From assembly GCF_004570575.1 (NCBI RefSeq), contig NZ_SPPD01000003.1:1-64000 (forward strand): a stretch of 64,000 nt of DNA. The letters are read 5' to 3'. This document shows, piece by piece, positions 10,684 to 20,467 of this stretch. The stretch's first letter is position 1; each line of letters begins with the position of its first letter. The notes under the pieces were generated by a model that saw only the letters and a list, made by a program, of their open reading frames with translations, ran no database searches and had not been told where the DNA came from. This DNA comes from Streptococcus cuniculi (lineage in GTDB: Bacteria; Bacillota; Bacilli; Lactobacillales; Streptococcaceae). A program made the translations under genes and the position numbers.

Positions 10684-11529
10684 CTACTCCTTTTTATACA
10701 TCATGTAGAAGGTCGTATTGATGAGTAGGATGAAGATAAAGAGAACGACGGCCGTTCCGATTAGAGCCTCACGGTGCAGGTCTGTTGAGTAGCCCATCTC
10801 CATGACAATATTGGTGGTAAGTGTTCGCACACCAGAAGTCAATGAAGTGGGAATCAAAGGCTGATTACCGGCTACCATGATGACCGCCATGGTCTCCCCC
10901 ATCGCTCGTCCCAATCCTAAAATAACACTCGCCAAAATCCCCAGTCTTGCTGCTGGCAAAACGACAAAGAAAATACTACGCTCATGAGAAGCTCCCAAGG
11001 CCAGTCCCCCTTGATAATAGGTTTCTGGAACAGCCCGCAAGGCCGCTTCTGATACACTAATAATCGTGGGTAAAATCATAATACCAAGCAAGATAGAGGC
11101 TGTTAGAACCCCCATTCCATGACCGCCGATGTAGTTCCGGACAAAAGGTACCAGAACTACCAGACCAAAGAAACCATACACGACAGACGGAATCCCTGCC
11201 ATGAGGCTGACAGCTTTTTTAAAGAAGGGATACCATTTTTTCTTGCAGAAAAAGGCAAGGTAGAGAGAGGTTAAGATACCTATTGGAACACCGATAAGCA
11301 AGGCGCCAAAGGTCACATAAATGGAACCGACAATCATTGGTAAGATACCAAATATCTGATTGGAAGGTCTCCACTCCAAGCCGAGCAGAAAGTTTTTCCA
11401 ACCAATTTCCTGAATAGCAGGCACCCCTGCTGAAAAGAGAAAGATACAAATAAAAACAACGGATAAAACGGAAAGGCAGGCAGTCATCAAAAAGACTGCT
11501 TGCATTCCGGCTTCTCTGAATTGGCGCAT
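10684..11529 (-). CDS. pstC: Phosphate ABC transporter permease PstC
   Basis: 281 residues with six predicted membrane helices. It has MAGIPSVVYGFFGLVVLVP and the coupling loop EAALRAVPETYYQGGLALGA, and the ending GRAMGETMAVIMVAGN is diagnostic of PstC. It follows pstS by 10 bases. Confidence 0.95.
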   Translation of the reverse strand: MRQFREAGMQAVFLMTACLSVLSVVFICIFLFSAGVPAIQEIGWKNFLLGLEWRPSNQIFGILPMIVGSIYVTFGALLIGVPIGILTSLYLAFFCKKKWYPFFKKAVSLMAGIPSVVYGFFGLVVLVPFVRNYIGGHGMGVLTASILLGIMILPTIISVSEAALRAVPETYYQGGLALGASHERSIFFVVLPAARLGILASVILGLGRAMGETMAVIMVAGNQPLIPTSLTSGVRTLTTNIVMEMGYSTDLHREALIGTAVVLFIFILLINTTFYMMYKKE

Positions 11530-11539
11530 GAAACTCCCC

Positions 11540-12415
11540 TTAGTTTGAAATATAGGCTGACCACTGCCCCTCTTTACCAGTATAAATGTCCTGTACTTCC
11601 TGAATGGTTAGACCAGACAGGGGATTGTCTTTATGGACAATCAGGGCAATTCCATCCATTGCAATAGCTGTTGCAGATACTCCTTTTGAAGTTTCTGAAT
11701 CCTTCAAGTCACGTGAAACCATTCCAATATCAGCACTGCCTTCAATCGCACTCGTCACCCCTGTTGACGAATCGCTTTGCTGAATTTCTACGGTCACCCC
11801 AGCATTGGCTGTCTGATAGGCTTCTTTTAGTTTCTCCATAACAGGATTCACAGAACTTGAACCCGCCACCACAACCTTACCAGTATTCGTCTTGGACTGG
11901 TAGGCTGCACTTGCCTTCACAGGAATATAGCCTGTATTTTCAACAATAGCCTGTCCGTCTGTACTGAGAATGAAATCAATGAAATCTTGTGCCGCTTCAC
12001 TAACTGAATCCTTGGTCACAATATTGAAGGGACGGGCAATCTTATACTGACCGGAACGAATGGTTTCCACACTTGGTGCTACCCCGTCGATTTCGACTGT
12101 TTTAGTAGTTCCGTCCAAGGCACCTAGAGAGGCATAACCGATAGCACTGCTATCATCAGCAACTGTCGTCAACATAACCGCAGTTGAGTTGGTCACAATA
12201 GCCTGCGTAGTAGTATTGTCTACTTTCTTGCCTTCTGCATCCTTGGTTTCGATACCAAATAGCTCGATAAAGGCTCCACGAGTTCCTGAACCTTCCTCAC
12301 GAGACACAACAGTAATCGGCTGATCTGCTGTATTCGCTTCTTTCTGACCGCAGGCCGCTAAAAGACCTAGACAAGCAAAACCAATAGCTGCAATTTTTGT
12401 AAAACGATTTGACAT
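11540..12415 (-). CDS. pstS: Phosphate-binding lipoprotein PstS
   Basis: 291 residues. It has a lipoprotein signal peptide with lipobox LLAACG (Cys about residue 22). Phosphate-contacting motifs are REEGSGTRGAFIELF, VAGSSSVNPVMEKL and IQQSDSSTGVTSAIEGSADIG. The order of domain halves looks rearranged compared with E. coli PstS (the RxxGSGTR segment precedes the GSSSVNP segment), as in other streptococcal PstS. It is the first gene of the pst-pho operon. Confidence 0.94.
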   Translation of the reverse strand: MSNRFTKIAAIGFACLGLLAACGQKEANTADQPITVVSREEGSGTRGAFIELFGIETKDAEGKKVDNTTTQAIVTNSTAVMLTTVADDSSAIGYASLGALDGTTKTVEIDGVAPSVETIRSGQYKIARPFNIVTKDSVSEAAQDFIDFILSTDGQAIVENTGYIPVKASAAYQSKTNTGKVVVAGSSSVNPVMEKLKEAYQTANAGVTVEIQQSDSSTGVTSAIEGSADIGMVSRDLKDSETSKGVSATAIAMDGIALIVHKDNPLSGLTIQEVQDIYTGKEGQWSAYISN

Positions 12416-12485
12416 ATAATCATCAACTCCTTAATATTTATACCCCTATTTTACAGGTTAACTATCAAATCTTTTCCCTCCTTTC

Positions 12486-12502
12486 TGTAAAGTTTTTGTA
12501 AA
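12486..12502 (-). promoter_or_regulatory. Candidate Pho box (direct repeats) upstream of pstS
   Basis: The minus strand reads TTTACA-AAAAC-TTTACA, two identical hexamers with an 11-base period, about 70 bases upstream of the pstS ATG. PhoP-type regulators of Gram-positive bacteria bind TT(A/C/T)ACA hexamers with this periodicity. The matching -10 is not clear. TAAAAT at 12448-12453 is one possibility. Confidence 0.6.
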
Positions 12503-12521
12503 ATTAAGATACGAAGGCGTT

Positions 12522-12746
12522 TGACACGAGTTTCACTCGTTTTATCTCCAACCTTCAACAGTCTTTCTAGACTGTTTGACACGAGTGCTACTCGTTCTAT
12601 TTCCAACCTTCAACAGTCTATTCCCAGACTGTCTGACACGAGTGCTACTCGTTCTATTTCCAACCTTCAACAGTCTATTCCCAGACTGTTTGACACGAGT
12701 TTCACTCGTTTTATCTCCAACCTTCAACAGTCTTTCTAGACTGTTG
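12522..12746. repeat. Tandem intergenic repeat, four units of about 55-57 bases
   Basis: Four head-to-tail units, each starting TTGACACGAGT, carrying a small ACGAGT...ACTCGT palindrome, then CCAACCTTCAACAGTCT and an AGACTGTTT end. Two unit variants (TTTCACTCG and TGCTACTCG types) are arranged A-B-B-A. A single diverged copy recurs at 23878-23940. The frames across it have no start context and only echo the repeat. Confidence 0.9.
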
Positions 12747-13235
12747 AAGCGAGCAAAGCAAAAATAGGAGTTTTGGCGCAGAACATTTAAACGAGAGTTT
12801 GCTTCGCAAACTTCTATTTCCCGCCTCTAAAGGTATCCCATACCTTTAGAGCTAGGAAAAACTATCCCTAAAGAGAGCCATATCTGTAACCAGTTAAAAC
12901 TGGAACAGCTACGTCTCTTTTTCGCACAGAGTTTAGGGCGTGTTCAATTCTAAGATATGAAACCGTTAAAAAACCGAATGAAATTTAGGAAACATTAAGA
13001 CACAAGTCAACAAAATATCCTTAGATTTATATCATTTCGAGACATTACACCAGCTATATAGTCATTTAGTTTATATTTTTATTACTTCGTTAACTCGTCT
13101 TGCTGTACTATTGAGAAAAGTTACACTTTTCTTATCTATCACTTGAAATAGTTATCAACTATTTCAACTACCTGCGACTCGTTGCCTAGTACTAAAAATA
13201 AACTAAACGGCTATAACAGGATAGCCTCGCCATAC
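12747..13235. repeat. Non-coding palindrome-rich segment
   Basis: I see no gene here. It holds a repeat with GAGAGTTTGCTTCGCAAACT (12794-12813) whose inverted copy is at 17361-17398, a perfect 12-base hairpin CTCTAAAGGTAT/ATACCTTTAGAG (12825-12851), an inverted copy of the CCTAATTTTCGGTCGC-type repeat (about 12945-12998), and a perfect 11-base hairpin TTGAAATAGTT/AACTATTTCAA (13143-13167). Confidence 0.8.
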
Positions 13236-13281
13236 AAAAAACACATTGAGCAGTTCCGAGTGGTAGGCTCAATGTGTTTTT
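13236..13281 (-). terminator. Rho-independent terminator after potD
   Basis: Perfect 15-base stem AAAAACACATTGAGC/GCTCAATGTGTTTTT with a 15-base loop, ending 3 bases from the potD stop codon. On the minus strand it is followed by a run of T. Confidence 0.9.
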
Positions 13282-13283
13282 CT

Positions 13284-14354
13284 TTATTTACGATACATCT
13301 TAAATTGTAGGTAGAAATCGTTGTAATCGCCTAGGAGTTTGCGACCAAGATTGTCGTATACTTCTAGTTTTTTCAAGGTTTCTTCTGAAGGGTAGAAAGC
13401 CTCATCATTTTTTACATCATCTGGCAGCATTTCCTTGGCCTTGGTATTGGGCGTTGCATAGCCGATATATAAGGCATTTTGGTAGGCATTTTCCGGACGT
13501 AGCATAAAGTTGATAAAGGCATAGGCTCCGTCAATGTTTTTGGCAGTCTTTGGAATGACCATATTGTCAAACCAGAGATTTGAACCTTTTGAAGGCACGA
13601 CATACCGCAACTGTTCATTCCCATCAAGCATTTCACTCGCCTCACCCGAGAAACTCACGGCAATCGCAGCGGCATCTTGAATCATGTAGCCCTTAATTTC
13701 ATCAGAGACGATAGCCTTGATGTTGGGCGTCAATTCGTAGAGATAATCCGCAGCTGCCTCTAGTTCTGCCTTATCACGAGAGTTTAAGCTGTAACCGAGG
13801 GCTTGAAGACCGATTCCCATCCCCTCACGGGCACCGTCTACCAGCATGATGTTATCGCGATATTCCTCTGACCATAAGTCTTCCCATTCACGAGGAGGAT
13901 TTTCAACCATCGTTTCATTGTAAACAATTCCCAATGTTCCCCAGAAATAAGGAATGGAGTAATCATTGTTCTCATCAAAACTTAGACCGAGAAACTTAGG
14001 ATTGATATGTTCAAGTCCCTTGATTTTTTTCTTATCTAGCTTCACAAGAAGAGCTTCATCTATCATCTTGGAAATCATATATTCAGACGGAATGGTCAAA
14101 TCATAGGTCGTTCCACCCTGCTGGATCTTGGTATACATGGCTTCATTAGAATCAAAGGTCTGGTAGTCTACCTTGATCCCTGTTTCTTCCGTAAACTTCT
14201 CTAAGAGAGCAGGGTCAATGTAGTCTCCCCAGTTATAGATGACCAATTTTTCCTTTGTTCCCTCATTGGACTGGCTTTCTAGCTTGTGGCTAATAGCAAA
14301 GAGGGCAAGGACAATTACAGTAATCCCGATTAAAAAGGAATATAGACGTTTCAT
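13284..14354 (-). CDS. potD: Spermidine/putrescine-binding protein PotD
   Basis: 356 residues. A hydrophobic N-terminal signal/anchor (MKRLYSFLIGITVIVLALFA) without an obvious lipobox is followed by KLVIYNWGDYIDPALL, the opening of PotD-type binding proteins, and PYFWGTLGIVYNE and FINFMLRPENA further on. It delivers polyamines to PotBC. Its start overlaps the potC stop by 4 bases (ATGA). Confidence 0.94.
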   Translation of the reverse strand: MKRLYSFLIGITVIVLALFAISHKLESQSNEGTKEKLVIYNWGDYIDPALLEKFTEETGIKVDYQTFDSNEAMYTKIQQGGTTYDLTIPSEYMISKMIDEALLVKLDKKKIKGLEHINPKFLGLSFDENNDYSIPYFWGTLGIVYNETMVENPPREWEDLWSEEYRDNIMLVDGAREGMGIGLQALGYSLNSRDKAELEAAADYLYELTPNIKAIVSDEIKGYMIQDAAAIAVSFSGEASEMLDGNEQLRYVVPSKGSNLWFDNMVIPKTAKNIDGAYAFINFMLRPENAYQNALYIGYATPNTKAKEMLPDDVKNDEAFYPSEETLKKLEVYDNLGRKLLGDYNDFYLQFKMYRK

Positions 14355-15124
14355 TCGTTGACCTCCTTTTCACGAGAGATGAAATAATAACCCACCACTA
14401 ATAAAATACTAAAGAGAAAGACAAGGGTTGAAAGGGCGTTGATTTCAAGGGAAATTCCTTGACGAGCGCGGGAATAAATCTCAACTGAAAGATTGGAATA
14501 GCCATTTCCTGTCACGAAAAAAGTCACTGCAAAATCATCTAAGGAATAGGTAAAGGCCATAAAGTAGCCCGCAATGATGGCTGGTGTCAAGTAGGGCAAC
14601 ATGATTTCCTTGAGCATCTGGAATTGGCTAGCACCCAAGTCATAGGCTGCAAGCACCATGTCGGCATTCATTTCCTTGAGACGTGGCAGAACCATCAAGA
14701 CCACAATCGGGATTGAAAATGCTACGTGGCTCAAGAGAACCGAAACAAAACCAAGTTGGAAGCCAATCTCAGTGAAGAGAATCAAGAAACTCGCTCCAAT
14801 CATAACATCTGGCGCTACCATGAGGATATTGTTGATAGAAAGTAGCATATTCTGCCATTTTTGCTTGCCTTGGTAGATATAAATGGCTCCAAAGGTTCCG
14901 ATGACCGTGGCAATCAAGGAGCTAAGGAAGGCTAAAAGGAAGGTTTGCGCCAAGATGAGCATCAAGCGACTATCACCCAGCATGGATGAAAAATATTCCG
15001 TGGTAAAGCCTGTAAAGCCGTTCATGTCTCCGCCCTCATTAAAGGCATAGGCAATCAGGTAAAAAATCGGAAGATAAAGGACAAGGAAGGTAATCGTCAG
15101 ATAAACTTTGCCAATTTTTTTCAT
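14351..15124 (-). CDS. potC: Spermidine/putrescine ABC transporter permease PotC
   Basis: I choose the ATG at 15124 ([19 protein letters not shown]), giving 257 residues. An upstream in-frame start at 15151 would add MANEREEEI, which is the translated end of potB in another frame. It has six predicted membrane helices and the EAA-type coupling loop MVLAAYDLGASQFQMLKEIMLP. It pairs with PotB. Confidence 0.93.
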   Translation of the reverse strand: MKKIGKVYLTITFLVLYLPIFYLIAYAFNEGGDMNGFTGFTTEYFSSMLGDSRLMLILAQTFLLAFLSSLIATVIGTFGAIYIYQGKQKWQNMLLSINNILMVAPDVMIGASFLILFTEIGFQLGFVSVLLSHVAFSIPIVVLMVLPRLKEMNADMVLAAYDLGASQFQMLKEIMLPYLTPAIIAGYFMAFTYSLDDFAVTFFVTGNGYSNLSVEIYSRARQGISLEINALSTLVFLFSILLVVGYYFISREKEVNE

Positions 15125-15945
15125 TATTTCTTCCTCTCTTTCGTTAGCCACATGGTCAAGAGCATGGCTAGAATCAAGACTACACCGATAGTGGAGCCCA
15201 TTCCCCAGTTTTGCGTGGTAAGGAAGTGTTGCTCGATTGCTGTACCAAGCGTAATCACACGGTTACCGCCAATGAGGCGCGTCAGCATGAACAAGCTCAA
15301 GCTTGGAATAAAGACAGCCTGCACACCACTTCTAACCCCATTCATGGAAAGAGGAAAAATCACCTTGGTAAAGGTTTGCCAAGAATTGGCTCCCAAGTCA
15401 CGGCTAGCATGGATAAGATGTTGATCCAAATCATCCAAGGCATTGAAGATCGGCAAAATCATAAAAGGAATTTCAACATAGCTCGCGACCGTAATGAATG
15501 AAAAATCAGTAAAGAGAAGCTGTTGGGTTCCCAAACCTAGAAATTCCAAAAATTGATTGATAGACCCGTGTTGACCAAAGATACCGATAAAGGCATAGGC
15601 TTTCAGGAGCAAATTGACCCAGGTCGGTAAGATAATTAACATCAACCAGAGCTGCTTATGTTTTAACTGCGTGAGAAAAAAGGCAGTCGGATAGCTAATC
15701 AGTAGGGTCACAAGGGTAATGATACCTGCATAGAGAATTGAATTCATACTCATCCGCAGGTAGGTCATATTGGGAGAATTAAAATAGGTCTGGTAGTTGG
15801 CTAGCGTAAGATTGCCATCAATATCAAAAAAGGATTTGTAGACAATCATAGCAACAGGCGCTAGGACAAAGAGGAAAATCCATAAAGCGTAAGGAAGAGC
15901 AAATAATCTAGAGGTTTTCTTCATTTCGTTCCTCCTCGATAGCAT
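15124..15945 (-). CDS. potB: Spermidine/putrescine ABC transporter permease PotB
   Basis: 273 residues as drawn. The more likely start is the internal ATG at 15924 ([15 protein letters not shown]), which still overlaps the end of potA. It has six membrane helices and the coupling loop [22 protein letters not shown]. The adjacent potA and potC overlaps indicate one operon. Confidence 0.93.
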   Translation of the reverse strand: MLSRRNEMKKTSRLFALPYALWIFLFVLAPVAMIVYKSFFDIDGNLTLANYQTYFNSPNMTYLRMSMNSILYAGIITLVTLLISYPTAFFLTQLKHKQLWLMLIILPTWVNLLLKAYAFIGIFGQHGSINQFLEFLGLGTQQLLFTDFSFITVASYVEIPFMILPIFNALDDLDQHLIHASRDLGANSWQTFTKVIFPLSMNGVRSGVQAVFIPSLSLFMLTRLIGGNRVITLGTAIEQHFLTTQNWGMGSTIGVVLILAMLLTMWLTKERKK

Positions 15946-17062
15946 TGATCAAACCATCTTCGACTTCTTCAACCTCCACATATTCTTCGATACGAGCATC
16001 AAACTCTTCTTCTGTTTCATTGAGACGCATGATATGAATATCTTCAGGCTCAAAGTCTAGTCCGATCACCTCGCCCTCAATCGCCTTACGGGTCGAGTGA
16101 ATCATCCACTCATTGCCCAAGTCATCATAGGCGATAATTTCATAGTGGACACCACGGAAGAGCTGGGTATCGACTTTCACCCTTAGTTTCCCCTCATCTG
16201 GTAGGGTAATTTGCAGATCTTCTGGACGGATCACAACCTGAACATGTTCGTTTGGTTTCATCCCACCGTCAACTGCTTCAAAACGCTTACCGTTAAACTC
16301 AACCAGATAGTCCTCAATCATTCGACCAGAAATAATATTGGATTCGCCAATAAAGGTGGCAACAAAATGGTTAATCGGCTCGTCATAAATATCAACCGGT
16401 GTCCCCGATTGAACAATCTCACCATCATTCATCACAAAAATCCAGTCACTCATGGCAAGCGCCTCTTCTTGGTCATGGGTCACAAAGACGAAGGTGATGC
16501 CTAAACGCTGCTGCAATTCACGCAGTTCATACTGCATATCAGTCCGTAGCTTCAAGTCGAGGGCTGATAGAGGCTCATCAAGCAAGACCACTCGCGGCTC
16601 GTTGATAATAGCACGTGCAATTGCTACCCGCTGGCGTTGACCACCTGACAATTTTTGAATAGCACGTTTTTCATAGCCTGCTAGTCGAACCATTTTCAGA
16701 ACTTCTGTCACACGCCGCTCAACTTCTTCCTTGGGAATTTTTCGTAATTTAAGGGGAAAGGCCACGTTTTCAAAAACAGTCATGTGCGGAAAAAGTGCAT
16801 AAGACTGGAAGACCGTGTGGACATCACGCCGATTGGTCGGTACATCATTGATGCGCTCACCGTCCAGATAAATATCACCCGAAGTAGCATCTAACAGCCC
16901 TGCAATAATATTCAAAATGGTGGATTTTCCTGAACCAGAAGCACCTAAGAGGGTGTAAAATTTCCCTTCTTCTAGCTCAAAATTGATATCCTTTAAAACG
17001 ACTGTCCCACTATCTTCAAATACTTTTGAAACGTTCTTAAATTCGATAATTGGTTTCTTCAA
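15908..17062 (-). CDS. potA: Spermidine/putrescine ABC transporter ATP-binding protein PotA
   Basis: 384 residues. It has Walker [11 protein letters not shown]-loop [12 protein letters not shown], signature [15 protein letters not shown], Walker [14 protein letters not shown] and the switch His in [10 protein letters not shown]-terminal TOBE regulatory domain follows (about 240-350), then an acidic tail ([20 protein letters not shown]). It energises PotBC uptake of polyamines. Confidence 0.95.
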   Translation of the reverse strand: MKKPIIEFKNVSKVFEDSGTVVLKDINFELEEGKFYTLLGASGSGKSTILNIIAGLLDATSGDIYLDGERINDVPTNRRDVHTVFQSYALFPHMTVFENVAFPLKLRKIPKEEVERRVTEVLKMVRLAGYEKRAIQKLSGGQRQRVAIARAIINEPRVVLLDEPLSALDLKLRTDMQYELRELQQRLGITFVFVTHDQEEALAMSDWIFVMNDGEIVQSGTPVDIYDEPINHFVATFIGESNIISGRMIEDYLVEFNGKRFEAVDGGMKPNEHVQVVIRPEDLQITLPDEGKLRVKVDTQLFRGVHYEIIAYDDLGNEWMIHSTRKAIEGEVIGLDFEPEDIHIMRLNETEEEFDARIEEYVEVEEVEDGLINAIEEERNEENL

Positions 17063-17462
17063 TTCTCATAATTTCCTTCTTTATATGGATTACAGATTAA
17101 AGGCTCTGTTAGGCCTTTTCTGACTCTAAGGTATGATCACTACCTTCTATACTACCGGTTACGATAGGCTTCACCTCCCTTACTATGGATTTTCTATTGG
17201 TTACTCTCTTCCTATTCTTTAAATCAAAAAGAGACTTTGTCAACTTGTATCTTAGTGGAAATAAGTTTCTACTCTTTCAAAATCAAAACAACATATTGTT
17301 AGCTTGCCTTGATGTCATTGAGTACGAACTATGCCCCAAAGCTATGAGATACCTTTGAAGGTGGGAAATAGAAGTTTGCAAAGCAAACTCTCTCTAGCTT
17401 CTTCGTCATGTTTCCTAATTTTCGGTCGCTTTTTTAACGTCCTCGTATCTTGTTCTGCTATA
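17063..17462. repeat. Non-coding gap between murB and potA with dispersed repeats
   Basis: I see no gene. 17361-17398 is an inverted copy of the 12.8 kb element (GGGAAATAGAAGTTTGC...). It is followed by a copy of the CATGTTTCCTAATTTTCGGT repeat ending CCTCGTATCTTG (17407-17452), which recurs three times at 24.3-24.6 kb. In many streptococci murB and potA are closely linked, so repeats seem to have widened the gap here. Confidence 0.75.
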
Positions 17463-18365
17463 TTAGTCTAAGGAATCTCCTAGAATCCGTACTTCACGCT
17501 CTAGGGTCACTCCTGAATGTTTTTTTACAGCTTCAATGACATATGCCACTAAATCTTCGTAATCTTGGGCAGTTCCATCTGCAACATTGACCATGAAGCC
17601 TGCATGTTTTTGAGAAACTTCAACACCACCGATACGATGCCCTTTTAATCCTGCTTCCATGATCAATTGTCCTGCAAAATGACCTAGCGGACGCTTAAAG
17701 ACTGATCCGCAAGAGGGATATTCCAAGGGCTGCTTCAGTTCACGCAGATGGGTCAAGCGCTGCATTTCTTGCTTAATCATTGTATGGTTCCCGGGTTTTA
17801 AAGCAAACTTTGCTGATAAAACAATAGCGCCATTCTCTTGTAAGATAGACGAACGATAGCCAAAGGTCAACTCACGAGCGTCCAGCGTTTCTACATAGCC
17901 TTTTGGTGTTAAAATCTGGGCTGAAACCAGAATATGGGAAATCTCACCACCGTAGGCACCCGCATTCATAAAGACTGCACCACCGATACTTCCGGGAATA
18001 CCGCAGGCAAATTCAAAGCCCGACAGAGAGTGATGGGCAGCAACCTGAGTGGTTTGGATCAGATTAGCACCTGCTTCTGCCTCAATCGTATATCCTGATA
18101 CAGTAATGCTATTTAGCTTATCCATACGAATGACAAAACCGCGGATCCCACCATCACGCACGATAATATTACTAGAATTACCAAGCACCATCCAGGGAAC
18201 ATTTTCCCGATTTGCAAATTCCACAATCCGTACCAATTCGTAGCGATTCCTCGGAAAGGCCAAATAATCTACTCTACCACCAACCTTTGTATAGGTATAA
18301 TTTTTTAAAGGCTCATCAAAACGAATATCAACTTCTGCTAAGGTTTGTTTAATTTTCTCTTTCAT
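17463..18365 (-). CDS. murB: UDP-N-acetylenolpyruvoylglucosamine reductase MurB
   Basis: 300 residues, type II MurB. The FAD-binding segments are [20 protein letters not shown] and [20 protein letters not shown]. The catalytic Ser lies in [10 protein letters not shown] and the C-terminal Glu in [11 protein letters not shown]. It reduces UDP-GlcNAc-enolpyruvate to UDP-MurNAc in cytosolic peptidoglycan precursor synthesis. Confidence 0.96.
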   Translation of the reverse strand: MKEKIKQTLAEVDIRFDEPLKNYTYTKVGGRVDYLAFPRNRYELVRIVEFANRENVPWMVLGNSSNIIVRDGGIRGFVIRMDKLNSITVSGYTIEAEAGANLIQTTQVAAHHSLSGFEFACGIPGSIGGAVFMNAGAYGGEISHILVSAQILTPKGYVETLDARELTFGYRSSILQENGAIVLSAKFALKPGNHTMIKQEMQRLTHLRELKQPLEYPSCGSVFKRPLGHFAGQLIMEAGLKGHRIGGVEVSQKHAGFMVNVADGTAQDYEDLVAYVIEAVKKHSGVTLEREVRILGDSLD

Positions 18366-18395
18366 ATTTTCTTACTCCCAACATACATTCAGTTC

Positions 18396-18404
18396 ATTAT
18401 ACCA
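18396..18404 (-). promoter_or_regulatory. Extended -10 of murB
   Basis: The minus strand reads TTGGTATAATG: TATAAT at 18396-18401 preceded by TG in the extended position, about 30 bases ahead of the murB ATG. No good -35 is seen. Confidence 0.55.
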
Positions 18405-18820
18405 AAAATCTTAGTAAAAAACGATAAAAAAAGAAACAAACCGAATTGTTCTCTAGGCATTAAGGTGGGACTATCCACCTATAATTGGGGTGGTAAATCA
18501 TTCCCCATTCACTCTCCATGTACAAACTACGATTTTCAAAATAATACTCAATAACACTCAAACAAATTGAACTCGGACTAAACAGGTTAGAAAAAGATGA
18601 ATTGTATGGATTAGCTTAGCAATCTTCTCCAATTTCCCTATTGTTGATTCCAACTTCTTAATCTCCTCACATCTTAAGTGATGTTGGAAGCTGCTTTAAA
18701 AGAGTATGGCAGATTCATAAACAAGTTGCTCCTCTCCTACGGTACCACGCTAGTCACCATATCTTGCTAAAAGATGCTCCTTTTAAAATACATTATAACA
18801 ATAGATAGCCAAATAAATCA
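18405..18820. other. Intergenic region without a recognisable gene
   Basis: About 415 bases between the murB promoter and the MarR promoter. It contains GTGGGACTATCCACC and other short repeat-like pieces, and a fragment ATTGAACTCGGACTAAA matching the start of the 24.3 kb repeat unit. No frame with a plausible start and RBS is visible. Confidence 0.6.
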
Positions 18821-18821
18821 G

Positions 18822-18849
18822 TTGACATAGAAAACAGGCATGATATAAT
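18822..18849 (+). promoter_or_regulatory. Promoter of the MarR regulator gene
   Basis: TTGACA (18822-18827), a 16-base spacer and TATAAT (18844-18849), immediately followed by the operator palindrome. Confidence 0.8.
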
Positions 18850-18852
18850 TGA

Positions 18853-18868
18853 AGTTGCACGCGCAACT
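18853..18868. promoter_or_regulatory. Candidate MarR operator, site 1
   Basis: Inverted repeat AGTTGC-ACGC-GCAACT just downstream of the -10. It shares the core GTTGNNCGCGCAAC with the site ahead of the NmrA-like gene at 19644-19657. The position suggests autorepression. Confidence 0.6.
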
Positions 18869-18890
18869 AATTTTTAAAAATGAGGAACTA

Positions 18891-19241
18891 ATGTTTAATC
18901 AATGGTTAATCTTTCATGCTAAGCATGAAACAATAAAAAATAAACTAGAGTTACTTCTAATGAAATACCAGCTAACTTTAAGTTCATATACTGTCCTATA
19001 CTTATTAAGCTTACAAGAATTAAATGAGTTAAGAATTGTTGAACTAAGTAAAAAGCTTGGACTTAGTAAAAGTGCAACTTCTCGTCTAGTGGTTAAAATG
19101 GAAAAACAGACAAACTATCTAGTTAGAGAAACCTGCGAAAAAGATGATCGGGGACTCTATGCCGTCTTGACAACCGAAGGAAGTGAACTTATCAGTACTA
19201 TCCAAAAAGACGTTGAGAGCCTACTTAAACAATGCATCTAA
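18891..19241 (+). CDS. MarR-family transcriptional regulator
   Basis: 116 residues from the ATG at 18891, chosen because GAGG lies 6 bases ahead of it; an upstream in-frame ATG at 18849 overlaps the -10. The helix-turn-helix is LRIVELSKKLGLSKSATSRLV, followed by the wing ETCEKDDRGLYAVLTTEG, the DxR signature of MarR proteins. The ligand is unknown. The adjacent NAD(P)-binding protein gene and the shared operator suggest that it responds to a redox-active or electrophilic compound. This is inference. Confidence 0.82.
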   Translation: MFNQWLIFHAKHETIKNKLELLLMKYQLTLSSYTVLYLLSLQELNELRIVELSKKLGLSKSATSRLVVKMEKQTNYLVRETCEKDDRGLYAVLTTEGSELISTIQKDVESLLKQCI

Positions 19242-19640
19242 TATTCAGGTAAATAAATGAAACTCAATCTACTACTCGCTGTCAAAACTTATTCCAAAAG
19301 ATTGAGCAACGCACAGTAGGCATCTGATTACAGCTATGGCGCACCACTCTAGTTGCCTTTTAAGAAAGCACGACGAAGCTAACATTTCTATTCAACCACC
19401 TATTTTCACTTTGAGTTTTTGACAAGCTTTCCACTTTACAGTTGAACATGGGATACACACTCAGAAAAAAGATAGATAGCTACTTCGGCTTTAGCTGACG
19501 ACAGCTGAGAATCCTTTGAGGAGAGATTGCTTTTTGTTTATCAAATACTGCGTCAAATTTCTATTTTTCATTCGCTTTTTTCACACCATCGCATCTTGGG
19601 GAATTGTCTAGGGACTTCATTCCCTATCATTTTTCAACAA
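19242..19640. other. Intergenic region between marR and the NmrA-like gene
   Basis: About 400 bases with no credible frame. The stretch near 19540-19600 (TTTCATTCGCTTTTTTCACACC...CGCATCTTG) is a diverged copy of the repeat seen at 17.4 and 24.3 kb. Confidence 0.55.
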
Positions 19641-19643
19641 ATT

Positions 19644-19657
19644 GTTGCGCGAACAAC
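19644..19657. promoter_or_regulatory. Candidate MarR operator, site 2
   Basis: GTTGCGCGAACAAC, inverted repeat with GTTG/CAAC arms. Its reverse complement GTTGTTCGCGCAAC matches site 1 (GTTGCACGCGCAAC) at 12 of 14 positions. It lies 14 bases downstream of a weak -10 (TATCAT, 19625-19630) and just ahead of the RBS of the next gene. Confidence 0.6.
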
Positions 19658-19678
19658 TAATTAAGAAAGGAAATCACT

Positions 19679-20317
19679 ATGAAAGTTTTTATTGCCGGCG
19701 CCACTGGCCGTGTAGCAGAGGTAACAATTAAACATTTAATACAACTAGGTCACCAAGTGACTGCTGGTGCACGTCAACCAGAACGGGTCAATCCCTTAGA
19801 ACGTGTTACAGCAGTTAAACTAGACTTACATGCCAGCATAAATGAATTGTCGGAAATCGTAAAAAATCATGATGCTATCTATTTTTTGGCAGGCTCAAGG
19901 GGAAAAGACTTGCTACAGACAGATGCCTTTGGAGCAACAAAATTAATGCAGGCAGCTGAAGCAAGTGGAATTAAACGTTTCATACTCTTATCATCAATTT
20001 TTGCAACGGAACCTGAAAAATGGTCCGACCCAAATCTAAGACACATTACCGATTACAATATCGCTAAATATTTTGCTGACCAATGGTTGATTCAAAACAC
20101 AAATCTTGATTATACCATTGTTCAACCAGGAAATCTTATTGCATCAGAAACAGGAAGTGGTAAAATTGAGCTTAATGTAAGAAAATCCCAACCCAATACT
20201 ATTCCAAACGTTGCTGAAGTTCTTTCAACTATTTTGGATAAGGAAAATACATATAGGCAAATTATTCAAATGAGTGACGGTGATACCCCTATTGCTCAAG
20301 CTATAGCAACGATTTGA
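19679..20317 (+). CDS. NAD(P)-binding protein, NmrA/atypical SDR family
   Basis: 212 residues. The N-terminal Rossmann motif is MKVFIAGATGRVAE, with the NADP-type Arg in TAGARQPERV; the strand-4 motif is AIYFLAGSRG, and LLSSIFA and a YNIAKY segment (the SDR YxxxK) follow. This resembles YwnB/YhfK-type oxidoreductases. AAGGAAAT is its RBS. The substrate is unknown. Likely regulated by the MarR protein through the operator at 19644. Confidence 0.8.
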   Translation: MKVFIAGATGRVAEVTIKHLIQLGHQVTAGARQPERVNPLERVTAVKLDLHASINELSEIVKNHDAIYFLAGSRGKDLLQTDAFGATKLMQAAEASGIKRFILLSSIFATEPEKWSDPNLRHITDYNIAKYFADQWLIQNTNLDYTIVQPGNLIASETGSGKIELNVRKSQPNTIPNVAEVLSTILDKENTYRQIIQMSDGDTPIAQAIATI

Positions 20318-20467
20318 AAAACACTATAAGCCCACTTTAAGATTGCCAGGATACCTCAATCGCAAAAGAAAAATAGACTACCACAAATTGCATTTATAAA
20401 AGAACAGAAGGTAAGGGAAAACATTTCAAAACGGCTATAAAAATGACTTCAAATTGTTGCTTCTCAT

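Noticed and set aside
12522..12746. CRISPR array
   Set aside because: The units are contiguous with no unique spacers, unit ends vary, and there are no cas genes.
12521..12767. Short frames with repeating peptides
   Set aside because: They only translate the intergenic tandem repeat in several frames.
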